A stretch of 64,000 bases of DNA from Taxawa tesnikishii (nom. ined.). Its lineage: Eukaryota; Ascomycota; Dothideomycetes; Dothideales. Below, one piece after another: positions 45,565 through 56,065 of the stretch. Position 1 is the first letter of the stretch. Every line of letters begins with the position of its first letter. Both the position numbers and the translations under genes were made by a program. Location of the stretch: the NCBI GenBank assembly GCA_030247885.1, contig JAPDRO010000001.1, forward strand, positions 1,612,001-1,676,000, given 5' to 3'. The notes beneath the pieces are model-generated. The model did no database searches, was not told the DNA's origin, and saw only the letters and a list, made by a program, of their open reading frames with translations.

Positions 45565-48127
45565 ATGCAGTACGTCCGCTCCATCTCCGGCTCAGTTTCC
45601 AAGACCTGGAACTCTATAAACCCCGCTACCCTTTCCGGAGCTATTGATGTTATCGTCGTGGAGCAGGAAGACGGCTCGCTTGCCTGCTCGCCCTTCCATG
45701 TCCGCTTCGGCAAGTTCTCGCTTCTCCGCCCGTACGAGAAGAAGGTTGAGTTCAGGGTCAACCATGTCAAGCAAGACTTCCCCATGAAGCTTGGTGAAGG
45801 GGAGAGGCTTTTTCGTTTTCGAGACTGCGGCCAGCATCCCCGAAGCCCTCCAGACCTCACCACTCGTCTCTCCCGCCGCAAGTCCGCAGATCCAACCAAG
45901 TACTCCCACCGCACCGGCCTTAGCCGAACCTGATCCATTCGACTTGGAATCGCGAACAGGCAGTGCAGATGGAAGATCAAGAGAACTTGCACAATCCGAT
46001 GCCGGTATTCCCATACCGGCCGTGCACAACCGCGCGAAGAGTGATGGTGGTACGTCGTGAGAAGGAATGCCTGAAGACGTATCTCTGACCCACTTAGGCC
46101 AACTGACGCCCTTCTCAACTTCCCCCGACGACAAGAGCCAGAGACCGACGCCTGATGATTGAATCGCCCGCTAGCCCAACGAATGCACGTGGGCAGGGCC
46201 GCTACCGACTATGCGCTTCCAGCCGCAAAAGCCGCAATCAACAAGTCATTCGACGGGAGCGAACCTTTGCTACGCCTGCACGCCCTCCGTCGCCCCTACG
46301 ATCCAGGACTGACCACACCGCTCGATCAGCGAGCCCACCTCCACTTTCCAAGGAGGAGGCTAGGACTCGTGCCATCAACCTGTCAAAGAGGCTTTGGACA
46401 TCGAACATACCTAGTCAAGTCACAGAGCAAGGAGATCTGATGCTAGACATGACCGGTTACAAGAGCAGCGAGGATGAGTCTCTCCGGGCAGAAGTGATAG
46501 CGCGCAAGATCCTATCCGAAGAGCTCGAGGATGATTACGACATCGGCTCGCTGATCGGAGTTGACGAGAAAGGTAACCTTTGGATCTACAGCAGCGAAGA
46601 GGCCAAGGAGCAAGCCGGGCGCAAAGCAGCAAACGCAGTGAACGGGCTGCAGAGTTTGCAATCCGTCGCCTATGCCTCTACGGATGCGCTGTCGGATCCA
46701 GGCTACGGCAGTGATGACGCACGCAGCGAAACAGGTACAGAGTATGCACATCAACACACCAGGCGAGACTCCGACAGCGCTGTGGGCTTGGGCTCTCCGC
46801 CGGCTTCTCTGGACGCGCAGACGGCAGGGGACCCAAACCGGAACTATGCAAAGACGCTGCGTCTGACGAGCGACCAGCTCAAGACGCTCAACCTCAAACC
46901 GGGCATCAACAGCATGAGCTTCAGCGTCAACCGCGCGACATGCAACGCGAGCATGTACTTGTGGCGGTACGATGTGCCTATCGTCATCTCGGATATTGAT
47001 GGAACAATCACAAAGTCAGACGCACTAGGTCACGTACTGAACATGATCGGACGCGACTGGACCCATCTGGGTGTCGCAAAGCTCTATACCGACATCGCAG
47101 CCAACGGCTACAACCTGCTGTATCTAACCTCCCGCTCCGTAGGGCAGGCCGACACGACGCGCGCCTATCTTGCCGGCGTTGTTCAAGACGGCGGCTACAA
47201 GCTCCCCAAAGGCCCAGTGATCATGAGTCCGGACCGCACGATTGCGGCACTACGGCGGGAGATCTATCTGCGCAAGCCAGAGGTCTTCAAGATGGCTTGC
47301 CTGCGTGACATCATGACGCTGTTTACGGGCAGTGGTGGGAACAACGCCGCATCCATTGAGCCGCATAATGGAATCGTGGGCAGCAGCAGAGGTCGCGGCG
47401 GCTCGCCTTTCTATGCCGGATTCGGCAATCGCTTCACCGACGCGCTTAGCTACCGCAGCGTCAACATCCCCAGCACGCGCATCTTCACCATCAACTCCAA
47501 CGCCGAGGTGTCCCTCGATCTTCTCTCGCTCGGCAACTACAAAACCGGCTACACCAGCATGCGCGAGATCGTCGACCACTTCTTCCCACCCGTCGGATTA
47601 CTGGTCAAGGGCGGCGGCGAAGAGTTCACCGACTTCAACTACTGGCGCGACAAACCGCTCGAGGTTGAGGATTTTTCGGCCAGTGAGAGCGAAGACGAGG
47701 ACGGGGACGAAGTTGATGTACGGAAGAGAAGGACCCAGGAGACCATGTTTAGCGAGGACGAGGGCGAAATGGGCGACAGCTATCTCTCGGAGCCACGGCA
47801 GAGGCAGAGTATCGAGACGAACGATGCCGACGCGCTCATGGATTCGATCATTGAGAGCGTGGAAGATGACGCGGACAGGTATCCCGAGGAAGACGCTGCT
47901 AGCGATATGCTGCGCGACACAGATGACGAGGGGGATGACGAGGAAGGAGAAGACGTGGAGGAGGAGGACAGTGAGGATGAGCAGGCGGAGAGGACAAGGA
48001 AGGAAAAACGCCGCGGGCCAAGACGATGGATCTGTTGAACACAGATCTCAAGGATCTGGCCAAGGTATTGAATCCTCCTGCCCGTGAGCGGAAAGGACTA
48101 GACAGTCCGCGAAAGGTCACGCGGTGA
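45565..48127 (+). CDS. PAH1: lipin-type phosphatidate phosphatase (Pah1/Ned1)
   Basis: Mg-dependent enzyme that turns phosphatidate into diacylglycerol and controls lipid and nuclear membrane growth. The N-terminal lipin domain starts MQYVRSISGSVSKTWNSINP and includes ACSPFHVRFGKFSLLRPYEK. The C-terminal HAD domain has the catalytic ISDIDGTITKSD (DxDxT) near 46996, SRSVGQADTTRAYL and GFGNRFTDALSYRSVNIP. The tail is acidic. One intron (46050-46097). Five one-base shortfalls are inferred: GGGG 45799, TTTTT 45809, TT 46159, TTT 46266 and AAAAA 48004. One base at each gives LGEGGEAFFVFETAASIP, RPTPDDLNRPLAQ, KSFDGSEPFATPARPPSP and an ending with KVLNPPARERKGLDSPRK (stop 48125-48127), about 839 aa. 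Without the last one the protein would end at 48038. Confidence 0.92.
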
Positions 48128-48874
48128 GCATGAAGAAGCAGAGGCGTGGGTGTGGTGCATGTAAGAACATGGGTGAATCTTCGGTCGGGCTTCATTGGAA
48201 AAGACATTAGCGCGGCGCTTGTGGGAACATCTGCAGAGAATAGATATTGGCTCTTTTCCCCACGGAAACCGATATGGCATTTATTTGATTTCATTCTTTT
48301 TTTCGGACGAGAACGTTTCCTCCTTGTCCTATAAGCCTGAACGGATGTACGTACGGATACCTGGAAAAACGGTCGCGGATCGTTGTCCGAGTCGCCCTAC
48401 CAATACACGCGCACAGGTGCAGTGGCTCCTCCGAAGACTCGAACATGGAAGAACATGCCAGTTCGTGCGCCTTCGGCATGGATTCGAGTCCCCAGTACTT
48501 TGCTCCGGGTCATCTCCGCAAAACCCGACTTTTTGATGGTTGATTAAGAGCAGTAACGATCGATACAGTGCAGTTGCACAGGGGATCCATGGCGGCCCCT
48601 CATGCTTGAGCGCTCCCAAACTGTGATACTCCGAACTCGAATGATGCTCTGCCTCGCGATAGACAATACATGTTTCCAAGATGCTCGCTTGGGAGCTCCC
48701 TCAACATTCTGGCTTCACTGCTCGCGCGTGTTCGAGAAAACTATACAACAAGCGGTATGCACCGTGCTGCTGTTTTCGCAATGGACACCGTCTGTCTTGA
48801 GGTGGAACAGTAGAAAACCTGCGGCGGATACACCGGTAGCTTTCTTTCTATGCGGAGCAGCAGCGGCAAGCCCG
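48128..48874. other. gap between convergent genes
   Basis: About 750 bases between lipin and the leftward cyclodeaminase gene. No gene recognised. A GATTCGAGTCCCC near 48480 resembles a tRNA B box, but no matching tRNA can be folded. Confidence 0.4.
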
Positions 48875-50811
48875 TTAAAGAAACCATGGCAGTGAGAATG
48901 AAGTACGCCCACCACGATCCATGTCCTCAGCAGGCACCGTTCTAAAACCCTCAATCATAGTCCCTACGCCTCTCTCCTGCGCCAACCTCACCAGCTCACC
49001 ACCCACAACCACGTCCATAAGTCCCAACCCAACACTTTTATACACGACGTTACCTCTCGTCAACCACTCCTTCAATCCACTATCCCCCTTGACCTGCAAT
49101 CCCTCACCATCTTCATCCTTGCCGTGACCCTCCTTTGCCCTCTTCGCCTCCGCCTCCCGTCTCAACATGACGAGCTCGCCGAGTTCGACGACCTCGTCCG
49201 GCTGCAAACCTGCCTGTACCACCTCCCCAGCCTCCTGCAGGCACGCGCTCACCGAGTCCACAACCACGGCTCCGCCCTCCTTCTGGTGCTTGTGGAAGTG
49301 ACGATGCTCGTGGTGTGGCGCGACCGCTGCGTGCAGGATCGACGGGTCCAGCTCGATCATATGCGGCTTGTATGATCCGACGGCGACAATGTACCGCCCC
49401 TTTCGGCGACCTTCGGGGTTCGTGAGGTAGGATCCCGGGAAGAGCGGCGCTGTGGAAGGGGTTGTGCAGATGATGACGGAGGCGTCGCGGACGTACTGTT
49501 TCAGCAGTCGCGTGTATTCGCCGTGACCGGGCGTCAAAACTGCGGTTTTCGTCTTGCTGTTGTACTTGTGGCCGATCGGGTTCACGTAGGACGGATCCTC
49601 GGGGAACGGATTGTATAGTCCCATGAGCAGCTCACGGGCACGGTCGAAGGAACGGTTGATCACGTTGACGTGATGGATCTCGCTGCCGCGGAGGAGGAGC
49701 GCGAGCCGGATGTGCCAGTAGGCTTGCTTGCCGGCGCCGAAGACTGTCACATCATGCACGTTGTGCCGTTTCTTCAATATCATTGTGCTGGCCAGAGCAG
49801 TGCGGAAGGCTGTCAATTCTTCGGCATTAATGAGGCCAGAGGGTGTACCTGTTGGAGGTCAGCATCCTTTCAGAGTTCTCGGCGTCACTAACGGGATCGA
49901 GCGTGGGCCAGTTTTCAACAAGCTGGTCGGCAGATGCTGGCTATATCTGAGCCATTACTCGAGAGAGATGACTGGGAAACAACAATCTACCGAGAACCCC
50001 AAAGGTACCCGTTAGGAAACAAATGGGCAAGAGTCGATGCGTAGTTCGGCAGTTCGTTGGAGAACGCTGGCATGCACTGCTCTTGTGATATTTCTCTGTT
50101 CAGTAAAACGTACCAGAAGAATTGAAGAGGGTAAGTGAGCCTCTTGGCGTGGTACTCTGGGTGCTCGAGATCGACGGTGGCGGGACGATAGCTGAGGATG
50201 ATGAAGAACTGGTAGTCGAGACAGAGGGCCTCGGTGACTGAGCTTGTCTGCCTAGGAGGGGTCAGTATACTATTAACATTCTTGGTACAAACTACAGAAT
50301 CAGGATACGCCGGTTCTCGACAGGCCAACTACGCGAGAGGAATGACCCTCTAAAGACACCACTCATGGAAGCGCGGCCCATCACGCGAACATCTGCCTTG
50401 CGCCTCACGTGATTGGGTAGTCATCTCGACGGGAAGCCGCCTTCTAGTGCGGACAGCCCGTCGAGAACACCAACATCTGATCACACTCTGTCGGGCAGAC
50501 CACGTACTGGAAGATACTGAAAGCTTTTCAATGCCGCTCGGATCAGGATCGTCTGGAGCCTGGAGAGTAACTATCTTGACACCAAGGTTGTTGTTGCTGC
50601 TTGCAGGCATGAACAATGTGGTTGATCCGTCTCTGCGCTTGAGAGACGTCCGCATAGGCTGATATGAGGAACAGCAGCCATTGTCCTCGACAGCTGTGGA
50701 GTAAAAGTGCAGCGCGTCTGCTAACGATTGCTGAAGATCCAATATGTCCTCTCTCGTAAGAGAATGCAGAAGCTTCCGGACGTCAGAGTCTGTGAGAACG
50801 GTGAGGGTCAT
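48875..50811 (-). CDS. ornithine cyclodeaminase / mu-crystallin family protein
   Basis: NAD(P)-dependent family that includes ornithine cyclodeaminase and ketimine reductases; the fungal substrate is uncertain. Three exons: 50811-50508 (start MTLTVLTDSDVRKLLHSLT), 50251-50114 and 49848-48875, giving 471 aa. The first exon carries GCCSSYQPMRTSLKRRDGST and TLFMPAS. The second is Ser-rich and ends TTPRGSLTLFNSSG. The third starts TPSGLINAEELTAFRTALAS, then the Rossmann motif VTVFGAGKQAYWHIRLALLL and HHVNVINRSFDRA. The C-terminal part has VYKSVGLGLMDVVVGGELVR. The introns, 256 and 265 nt, are unusually long for this region. Length exceeds bacterial relatives (about 330-350 aa), as is common in fungi. 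Confidence 0.88.
50424..50466. repeat. 10-bp inverted repeat (hairpin) inside long intron 1 of cyclodeaminase gene
   Basis: Arms TCTCGACGGG (50424-50433) and CCCGTCGAGA (50457-50466) are perfect complements. An inner CCGC/GCGG pair (50437-50440 with 50449-50452) can extend the stem. The whole lies inside the 256-nt intron. Confidence 0.7.
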
Positions 50812-51577
50812 GATGGCTTTTTGGCGAACGCGACAGAAAGAACAGATTGACAGCTCGAGTGTATATACGAGACGAAGTAGAGAAGGAGAAGAGCAGCTCG
50901 GTATGGATCAAGGGTACTTGATAGAAGTAGCAACGATGAATGATCCTAAGCTCGGGAAGCGGAAAGCTGACAAAGTCGGCTTGGATCAGGTAAGCCAACA
51001 GATTACGCACGCGATTGAGAAAGGGCAGGCTCTTCGCGTCCTGAAGTCCAACTTCAACACAAACAAAGAGATGCACCAGTCCACAAGAGCTTCGAGGTGA
51101 GACGTTGTAACCTGCGATGACAAGAACAGAAAAGAGAAGACGCGTTACGGGCCGGAGTGTGAAACGCCGAGAGATTGATAGAGGGGCAGGGGCAGTGGCA
51201 GTCGTTATCGCCTTCCTCCCACGAACAGCCAATACCACCAGGAAGTAAAGAGCAAAGAAGCTTCTATGAACCACAAGCTCAGAATGCAGCCACTTTGAGT
51301 TGCCTGTACCGTCAACTTTGTAGGCCCCGAGGGTTGTCGTGCAATACGCGAACGATGAGTGAATGCAGCAGCAACTGATCGATGTTCGAGGTCCGCTCGG
51401 CAAACAGGACAGAAGCCACACTCGACACGGACGGCTCGCTTGAACCCCGGCACCGTCCGGCTTGGCGCTGTGCGCACCATCTCTAACTTCTCGCGAAAAT
51501 TCATTCGAACTTCTCGACCAGCGAACACGCACCCGACGACAACCACCCAACGACCTCGACACCTCATCGCCAGCACA
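50812..51577. promoter_or_regulatory. divergent promoter region, cyclodeaminase-like gene / eL8 gene
   Basis: About 770 bases between two outward-pointing start codons. A leftward open frame of 259 codons spans most of it but has no domain and irregular composition, so I treat it as chance. Confidence 0.5.
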
Positions 51578-52732
51578 ATGGTAAGCTACTCACGCGAAAT
51601 GCAACAGCATTGATACAGCTGCGTCGCGGTGCATTGCAAGAAATTGCCTGCCTGCACCAGCGAATATCCCGCCGTCCCTCTGTCTCTGCGCATGGACTGG
51701 TGATGATCAATGGCTTGGGCTGTGCTGTGGTAGAAATACCCAACATGGCCCTTTAGAGACAAGGCGATCAAGCAAGTTGGACAATTGCTGATTGCTTTTC
51801 TCAATGACAGCCTCCTAAGTCCGGAAAGAAGGCCGCGCCAGCGCCCTTCCCTCAGGGCCGCGCCGGTGTTTCTAAGAAGCAGGCCAAGGTAAGTACATTG
51901 CTCTCATCCCCTCGCTCATGCCAGACGGCTGTGGCTATCCAGCAGCATTCGCTGACGTTCTCCAGAACCCTCTCATCGAGCGCCGCCCCCGCAACTTCGG
52001 TATTGGCCAGGACGTCCAGCCCAAGCGCAACCTCTCCCGCTTCGTCAAGTGGCCCGAGTATGTCCGCCTTCAGCGCCAGAAGAAGATTCTGAACCTCCGC
52101 CTGAAGGTCCCCCCTGCCATTGCTCAGTTCCAGAACACTCTGGACCGCAACACCGCTGCCCAGACCTTCAAGCTCCTCAACAAGTACCGCCCTGAGACCA
52201 AGGCCGAGAAGAAGGAGCGTCTCCACGCTGAGGCTACCGCTGTTGCCGAGGGCAAGAAGAAGGAGGATGTCTCCAAGAAGCCCTACCACGTCAAGTACGG
52301 TCTCAACCACGTTGTCGGCCTCGTCGAGAACAAGAAGGCTTCCCTTGTTCTGATCGCCCACGACGTTGACCCGATTGAGCTGGTTGTCTTCCTTCCCGCT
52401 CTCTGCCGCAAGATGGGTGTCCCCTATGCCATTGTCAAGGGCAAGGCCAGGCTCGGCACTGTCGTTCACAAGAAGGTTTGTGTGCTCTGCATTTCTCATT
52501 GCCTGCACCAATGCTAACACGCCCGTTTCAGACCGCTGCTGTCCTTGCTCTCACCGAGGTTCGCGCCGAGGACAAGAACGAGCTGAGCAAGCTCGTTGAC
52601 ACCATCAAGACCGGCTACATGGAGAAGAATGAGGAGCTCAAGCGTCACTGGGGTGGTGGTATCATGGGTGCCAAGGCCATCGCTCGCCAGACCAAGAAGC
52701 AGAAGGCTCTGGAGAGCGCCATCAAGATCTAA
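51578..52732 (+). CDS. RPL8: 60S ribosomal protein eL8 (L7a / yeast Rpl8)
   Basis: Structural protein of the large ribosomal subunit. Four exons: 51578-51580, 51811-51888, 51966-52475 and 52532-52732, giving 263 aa. The first exon is only the ATG, followed by a 230-nt intron; the protein then reads [20 protein letters not shown]. Core blocks: [79 protein letters not shown] and [20 protein letters not shown]. Codon use is strongly biased to C-ending codons, as expected for high expression. All joins are in phase with GT-AG borders. Confidence 0.96.
51700..51791 (+). ncRNA. possible C/D-box snoRNA in eL8 intron 1 (weak candidate)
   Basis: Within the long first intron a C-box match GTGATGA (51700-51706) is followed 81 bases later by a D-box match CTGA (51788-51791). 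eL8/RPL7A introns host snoRNAs in animals. The terminal stem is poor and no rRNA target was established, so this is a candidate only. Confidence 0.2.
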
Positions 52733-53079
52733 GTGCCTCCTTTCTGACGGTTCCTGCGTCGGCGTTGTTGTATCTGTTGGGAACGGGGATGGAAAAGCGA
52801 ACTCCTTTAGTACTGACAGCGGAAAATGGCATCTCTGATATGAACTTTCTAATGATACCCAAACTTCTCTCGAAACGGTGTCATTTCCATCTTACGTGCA
52901 AGATCGTGCGGCGAATCCTCGATATGGTTGGTGAAGAATTTGCACAAAATTGCAAGTCTATCATTCCGTGAAGGACAGCCGGCCCTTATGGAGCACATGA
53001 GAAACTCCAGACTATGCCCAGAAGTCGATCCATAAGAAAAAGAAAAGAAAACAGTAACTCACAAGAAGGCAAAAGTTGA
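52733..53079. other. eL8 3' flank
   Basis: About 350 bases after the eL8 stop; A/T-richer than the gene. No coding feature. Four T residues on the minus strand (53074-53071) just beyond the tRNA could end Pol III transcription. Confidence 0.45.
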
Positions 53080-53172
53080 TGCAGCTTACCCGGATCGAAC
53101 GGGTGACCTCCAGATATTGGTGACTGAGGTGGTAACTTCAGTCTGGCGCTCTCCCAACTGAGCTAAAGCTGC
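53080..53172 (-). tRNA. tRNA-Phe (anticodon GAA) with a 20-nt intron
   Basis: Read on the minus strand. The 5' part begins GCAGCTTTAGCTCAGTTGGG (acceptor, D arm and A box) and runs through GCCAGACTGAAG (anticodon stem and GAA). A 20-nt intron (53135-53116) sits at the canonical position one base after the anticodon. The 3' part is ATCTGGAGGTCACCC, GTTCGATCC (T loop and B box) and GGGTAAGCTGC plus A73. Acceptor GCAGCTT pairs with AAGCTGC. Mature length is 73 nt. A T4 tract follows within ten bases. Confidence 0.95.
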
Positions 53173-53765
53173 GTGATTCTTATGAAAAAGTTTGTTAAAA
53201 TAATTGATATCGCTGATCCGGTATTGCTCGAGACCGGCCGACGAGAGCGTTAGCACCAATAGGAGAATGTATGCGCCTTGGAGTACTGGCAAGAAGGCTA
53301 ACTGACCGCTCAGGTGCAGGGAGTCGAGGTGCCGACAAGAGAAAAGTGAGATGGGAGGAGGTTGAATTTATATGTGTATTGGTTTTGCTGGTTATGGTTT
53401 GTTGCCTGTTGAAGCATACGTGCGCGAAATCAGCCCATACAAACTAACGCTCCTCTCACCGTTCTCTTCGGCGACTCCCCAGTTCACGTCAGATAGGTAT
53501 TCCAGGTGATCAACAATGCTGATATGTAGGCAAACGATGGCGAGGAACATGTACGGAGAGTTTCAGAGCGCGCGGTCAACTATTCGCACGCCAAGCATTT
53601 TGTAACGTGCAGATGTCTGGAAGGCTGCCCTCTAGAGGCATGCAGGCAAGCAGTTGAACACTGATCCCTATCCTAGGGTAGAATAGGTGACTCGATGCTT
53701 CAAGCAGACAATCGTTGAGCCGGTGGTCTGCTCAAAAAGCTGGCGTTTGTCTCCTTCTAGTGACC
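53173..53765. other. spacer between tRNA and next open frame
   Basis: About 590 bases with no recognisable gene, RNA or repeat. Confidence 0.4.
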
Positions 53766-54221
53766 CTACTTGACGAAGCTTTCAAACTCGCTTGATAACG
53801 CGTCGTCAAATGAGAACGACGAAGGCGTCCAGAGGTGCAATATCCTTGGTGTAGTGCTCGCGAACATTGAGTAGCCGTTTGCGGCGATGTTCCACTTCGC
53901 CTTGAAAGGATCGTTCTGCCAGAGAATGGTCGAGAGGCCGGAGATGTTCTCGTGTTTAAGTGGCTTGAAGATCGATGCTAGGTAGGTTAAGCCGCCATCA
54001 AAGCATGCAGTGGGCCAAAGCTGAGTAATGCTATTTGCAGTCTTCAAGCTTGTCGTCTTCTTAGAAAATTCCTTGCGCTGCGGGGTTGCGCCGGCAGCAG
54101 CAGCGAGTGTTCCTGAAAGTTGCCTCTCCGCCCTCCCGCTGAGACGGTAACACCGGTGATATTTTGAAGGCTCGGTCGGTTCCTGAACCGCGAAGTTAAG
54201 CTGAGGTGAACCTCCTCTCAA
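53766..54221 (-). CDS. doubtful open frame, unknown protein
   Basis: A 151-codon open frame without an ATG near its start (it opens at a TTG), so any real gene needs an upstream exon. The C-terminal half (TANSITQLWPTACFDGGLTY, LASIFKPLKHENISGLS, FKAKWNIAANGYSMF, ILHLWTPSSFSFDDALSSEF) looks protein-like in composition. A possible acceptor TCGCAG lies just upstream. Another leftward frame at 54196-54483 contains SIFFLSALPTVGSTSAAFAV and could belong to the same locus, but I could not join them with a clear intron. Function unknown; it may be chance. Confidence 0.3.
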   Translation of the reverse strand: MRGGSPQLNFAVQEPTEPSKYHRCYRLSGRAERQLSGTLAAAAGATPQRKEFSKKTTSLKTANSITQLWPTACFDGGLTYLASIFKPLKHENISGLSTILWQNDPFKAKWNIAANGYSMFASTTPRILHLWTPSSFSFDDALSSEFESFVK

Positions 54222-54536
54222 GCCTGCGAGATGTGGCAGAGATGACTTGGCAGAGGGTGACTAGTGCGATGCTTGGGTTGACGCTCTGGGTGAGAATTTT
54301 TCGCCCGACTGCGAAGGCGGCGGAGGTGCTCCCGACAGTGGGAAGAGCGGAGAGGAAGAAGATACTGGCCTCGCGTTTCCGACCGAAAACAGGCCCGCGG
54401 GGGTACCGGGGGTGGCTGGCTGCTGCTACTTCTCTGTGACAGCCGCCGCGCATGACTACGTCCGGCCAGCCGTCTCGAGCCACTTCTTCACTGCATTGCT
54501 GCCGTCATGTGCTGCGCGAAAAACTATCGTCTACTG

Positions 54537-55235
54537 TCAGCTGTATTCGTGATCAAGCCAGAAATGAAGGAACTGACGTTGTCTCTCCGTCTCATCGAGC
54601 CCTCTAGCAAAGTCTGCACCTTCACCCAATGCGCTCCGGGAGTTGGACGCTTGATCCGCAATCTCGGCTGCTCGCTTCTTGAAGGTCTGATCGGCTGTCA
54701 GCATGTTTCGCTCATTAGTTGTTCTGTAAGGATAAAGGAAGAAGTACGTTAGTCAGAATCCCCACCATCTCTTCTTCCTCAAAGAGTTCCAGCATGCGGG
54801 CACCAATGCCATAATAGTGTGGAGCTTGAGCTCTGAGGTCGACAGTACGTGGATCGGCCTTCAAAGCGTTCATGACTCGCTGTGAGAGTGCAGGCGGCAG
54901 GTCTAGTGTTGCGAGTGACGAGCTTCCGGAAGGGTTACTGACGGCGAGCATTTCTCCGAGCCACAAAGGAAGTTCGACCCTGGTGCCTTGGTTCATCTGT
55001 AGATATGGATGAGCAAGAGTAACGACAGGGTGAAGGAAGCACGCGTAAGGATGGACTCACGTCTTCTCCGGCGTTGCCTGTAAGATAACCCAGGTGAGGA
55101 ACGGAGACTTCAAAGGTGCAAGGCACTTTCTGTGGTTGTTTGTAAGACGCAACGAGTGACAAACATTCACGTGCTTGGAGCACTCACCTGCGCATCGGTC
55201 AGGATGGCATCAATGTCGTAGTACGAGGAAGTCAT
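54537..55235 (-). CDS. PSF3: GINS complex subunit Psf3 (DNA replication)
   Basis: Part of the Cdc45-MCM-GINS replicative helicase. Four exons (55235-55188, 55129-55061, 54996-54748, 54686-54537) with introns of 58-64 nt give 171 aa. The start MTSSYYDIDAILTDAQKVPC is the Psf3 signature (YYDIDDIL). Then VSVPHLGYLTGNAGED, RVELPLWLGEMLAVSN, LDLPPALSQRVMNALKADP, VDLRAQAPHYYGIGARMLEL, TFKKRAAEIADQASNSR and a C-terminus HFWLDHEYS. Length is in the usual range (about 170-200 aa). Confidence 0.92.
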
Positions 55236-56065
55236 CGGTCGAGTCAGGTGGAATTGAGTGTGGCGAGCGCGGTATTCGTTCGCCAAAGCACTAATGGGGT
55301 GGGGGAATAGACGTTCTGCGTTTCGGAGTTCAGAGTTCAGGCAGGTCGGCCCAAGAGTGGAAGAGGCGTAATCGTCTGTCGCCTTCCGATGAACCACGTA
55401 GCTGCTACTGCCTGCAACCCTGCTATTGCTCGTGGGTGGCTGCCGCTGGCGTGATACAAAACCCCCAACCAGTAGGTTCTCCAGTGAACTTCGCTCGGTT
55501 TGTTGTACCTCGTTTCTTCACCCTTTGAAACCTCGAAACCGTGTTTATAGGACCTTGGGACGCGACGCGTTTGCCTTTGATCGACGGTCTTGGCATCTAT
55601 CTCTCTGTCCGGGGAAGCCGATGAGGTCAAAGCTCCACGTCTTCCGGAGACATACACAAGTAGTCAGCATCCAAGAGAAAGCGGCGTACAGCAACCAGGC
55701 GCACAGAAAGACTCGCTCTCGTGTGCCGCCGCTCCTTTTCCTCCCAGGTGTCAGGCGCGCTGAAGACAATTGCCGGAGCCATTTCTACATTCATCATACC
55801 TACAAAAACAACAACATCCTCACGGGACAGACGCCAACTCTAGCAAACGCGCTGAAGCTTGCCGATTAGTCGCTCAGCGAGTGTCGTGTGAGGAAGACAT
55901 CCACTACAGAAGTGTCAAATCGCACTAAACTCTGATACTTCAATAGCTCTGGATCCTTCTTACGCTCTTTTGCCGCATGCCTACCTTCCACGATACCAAA
56001 ACCTAACATATCTTCATCACTTCTACCATGGATGATGGTCCTCACGACGGTCCTCGCTCGGGGGC
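55236..56065. promoter_or_regulatory. divergent promoter region PSF3 / BLM10
   Basis: About 830 bases between two outward-pointing genes. A rightward open frame at 55426-55869 shows no domain. The BLM10 leader may include an ATG at 56027 (MDDGPHDGPRSG), in a frame one base away from the model used here, next to a GGGGG run. Confidence 0.45.

Noticed and set aside
46155-46440. Two overlapping frames at the lipin intron 1 border taken as separate genes
   Set aside because: Both are pieces of lipin; the conserved order continues across them once single-base slips are allowed.
48420-48510. tRNA-like B box (GATTCGAGTCCCC)
   Set aside because: No A box at the right distance and no acceptor stem could be paired.
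50783-51562. 259-codon leftward frame between the cyclodeaminase-like gene and eL8
   Set aside because: Covers the divergent promoters, overlaps the first cyclodeaminase exon in another frame and has no domain.
51852-52520. 222-codon leftward frame across eL8
   Set aside because: Antisense of the highly codon-biased eL8 exon; spans eL8 introns without respect for them.
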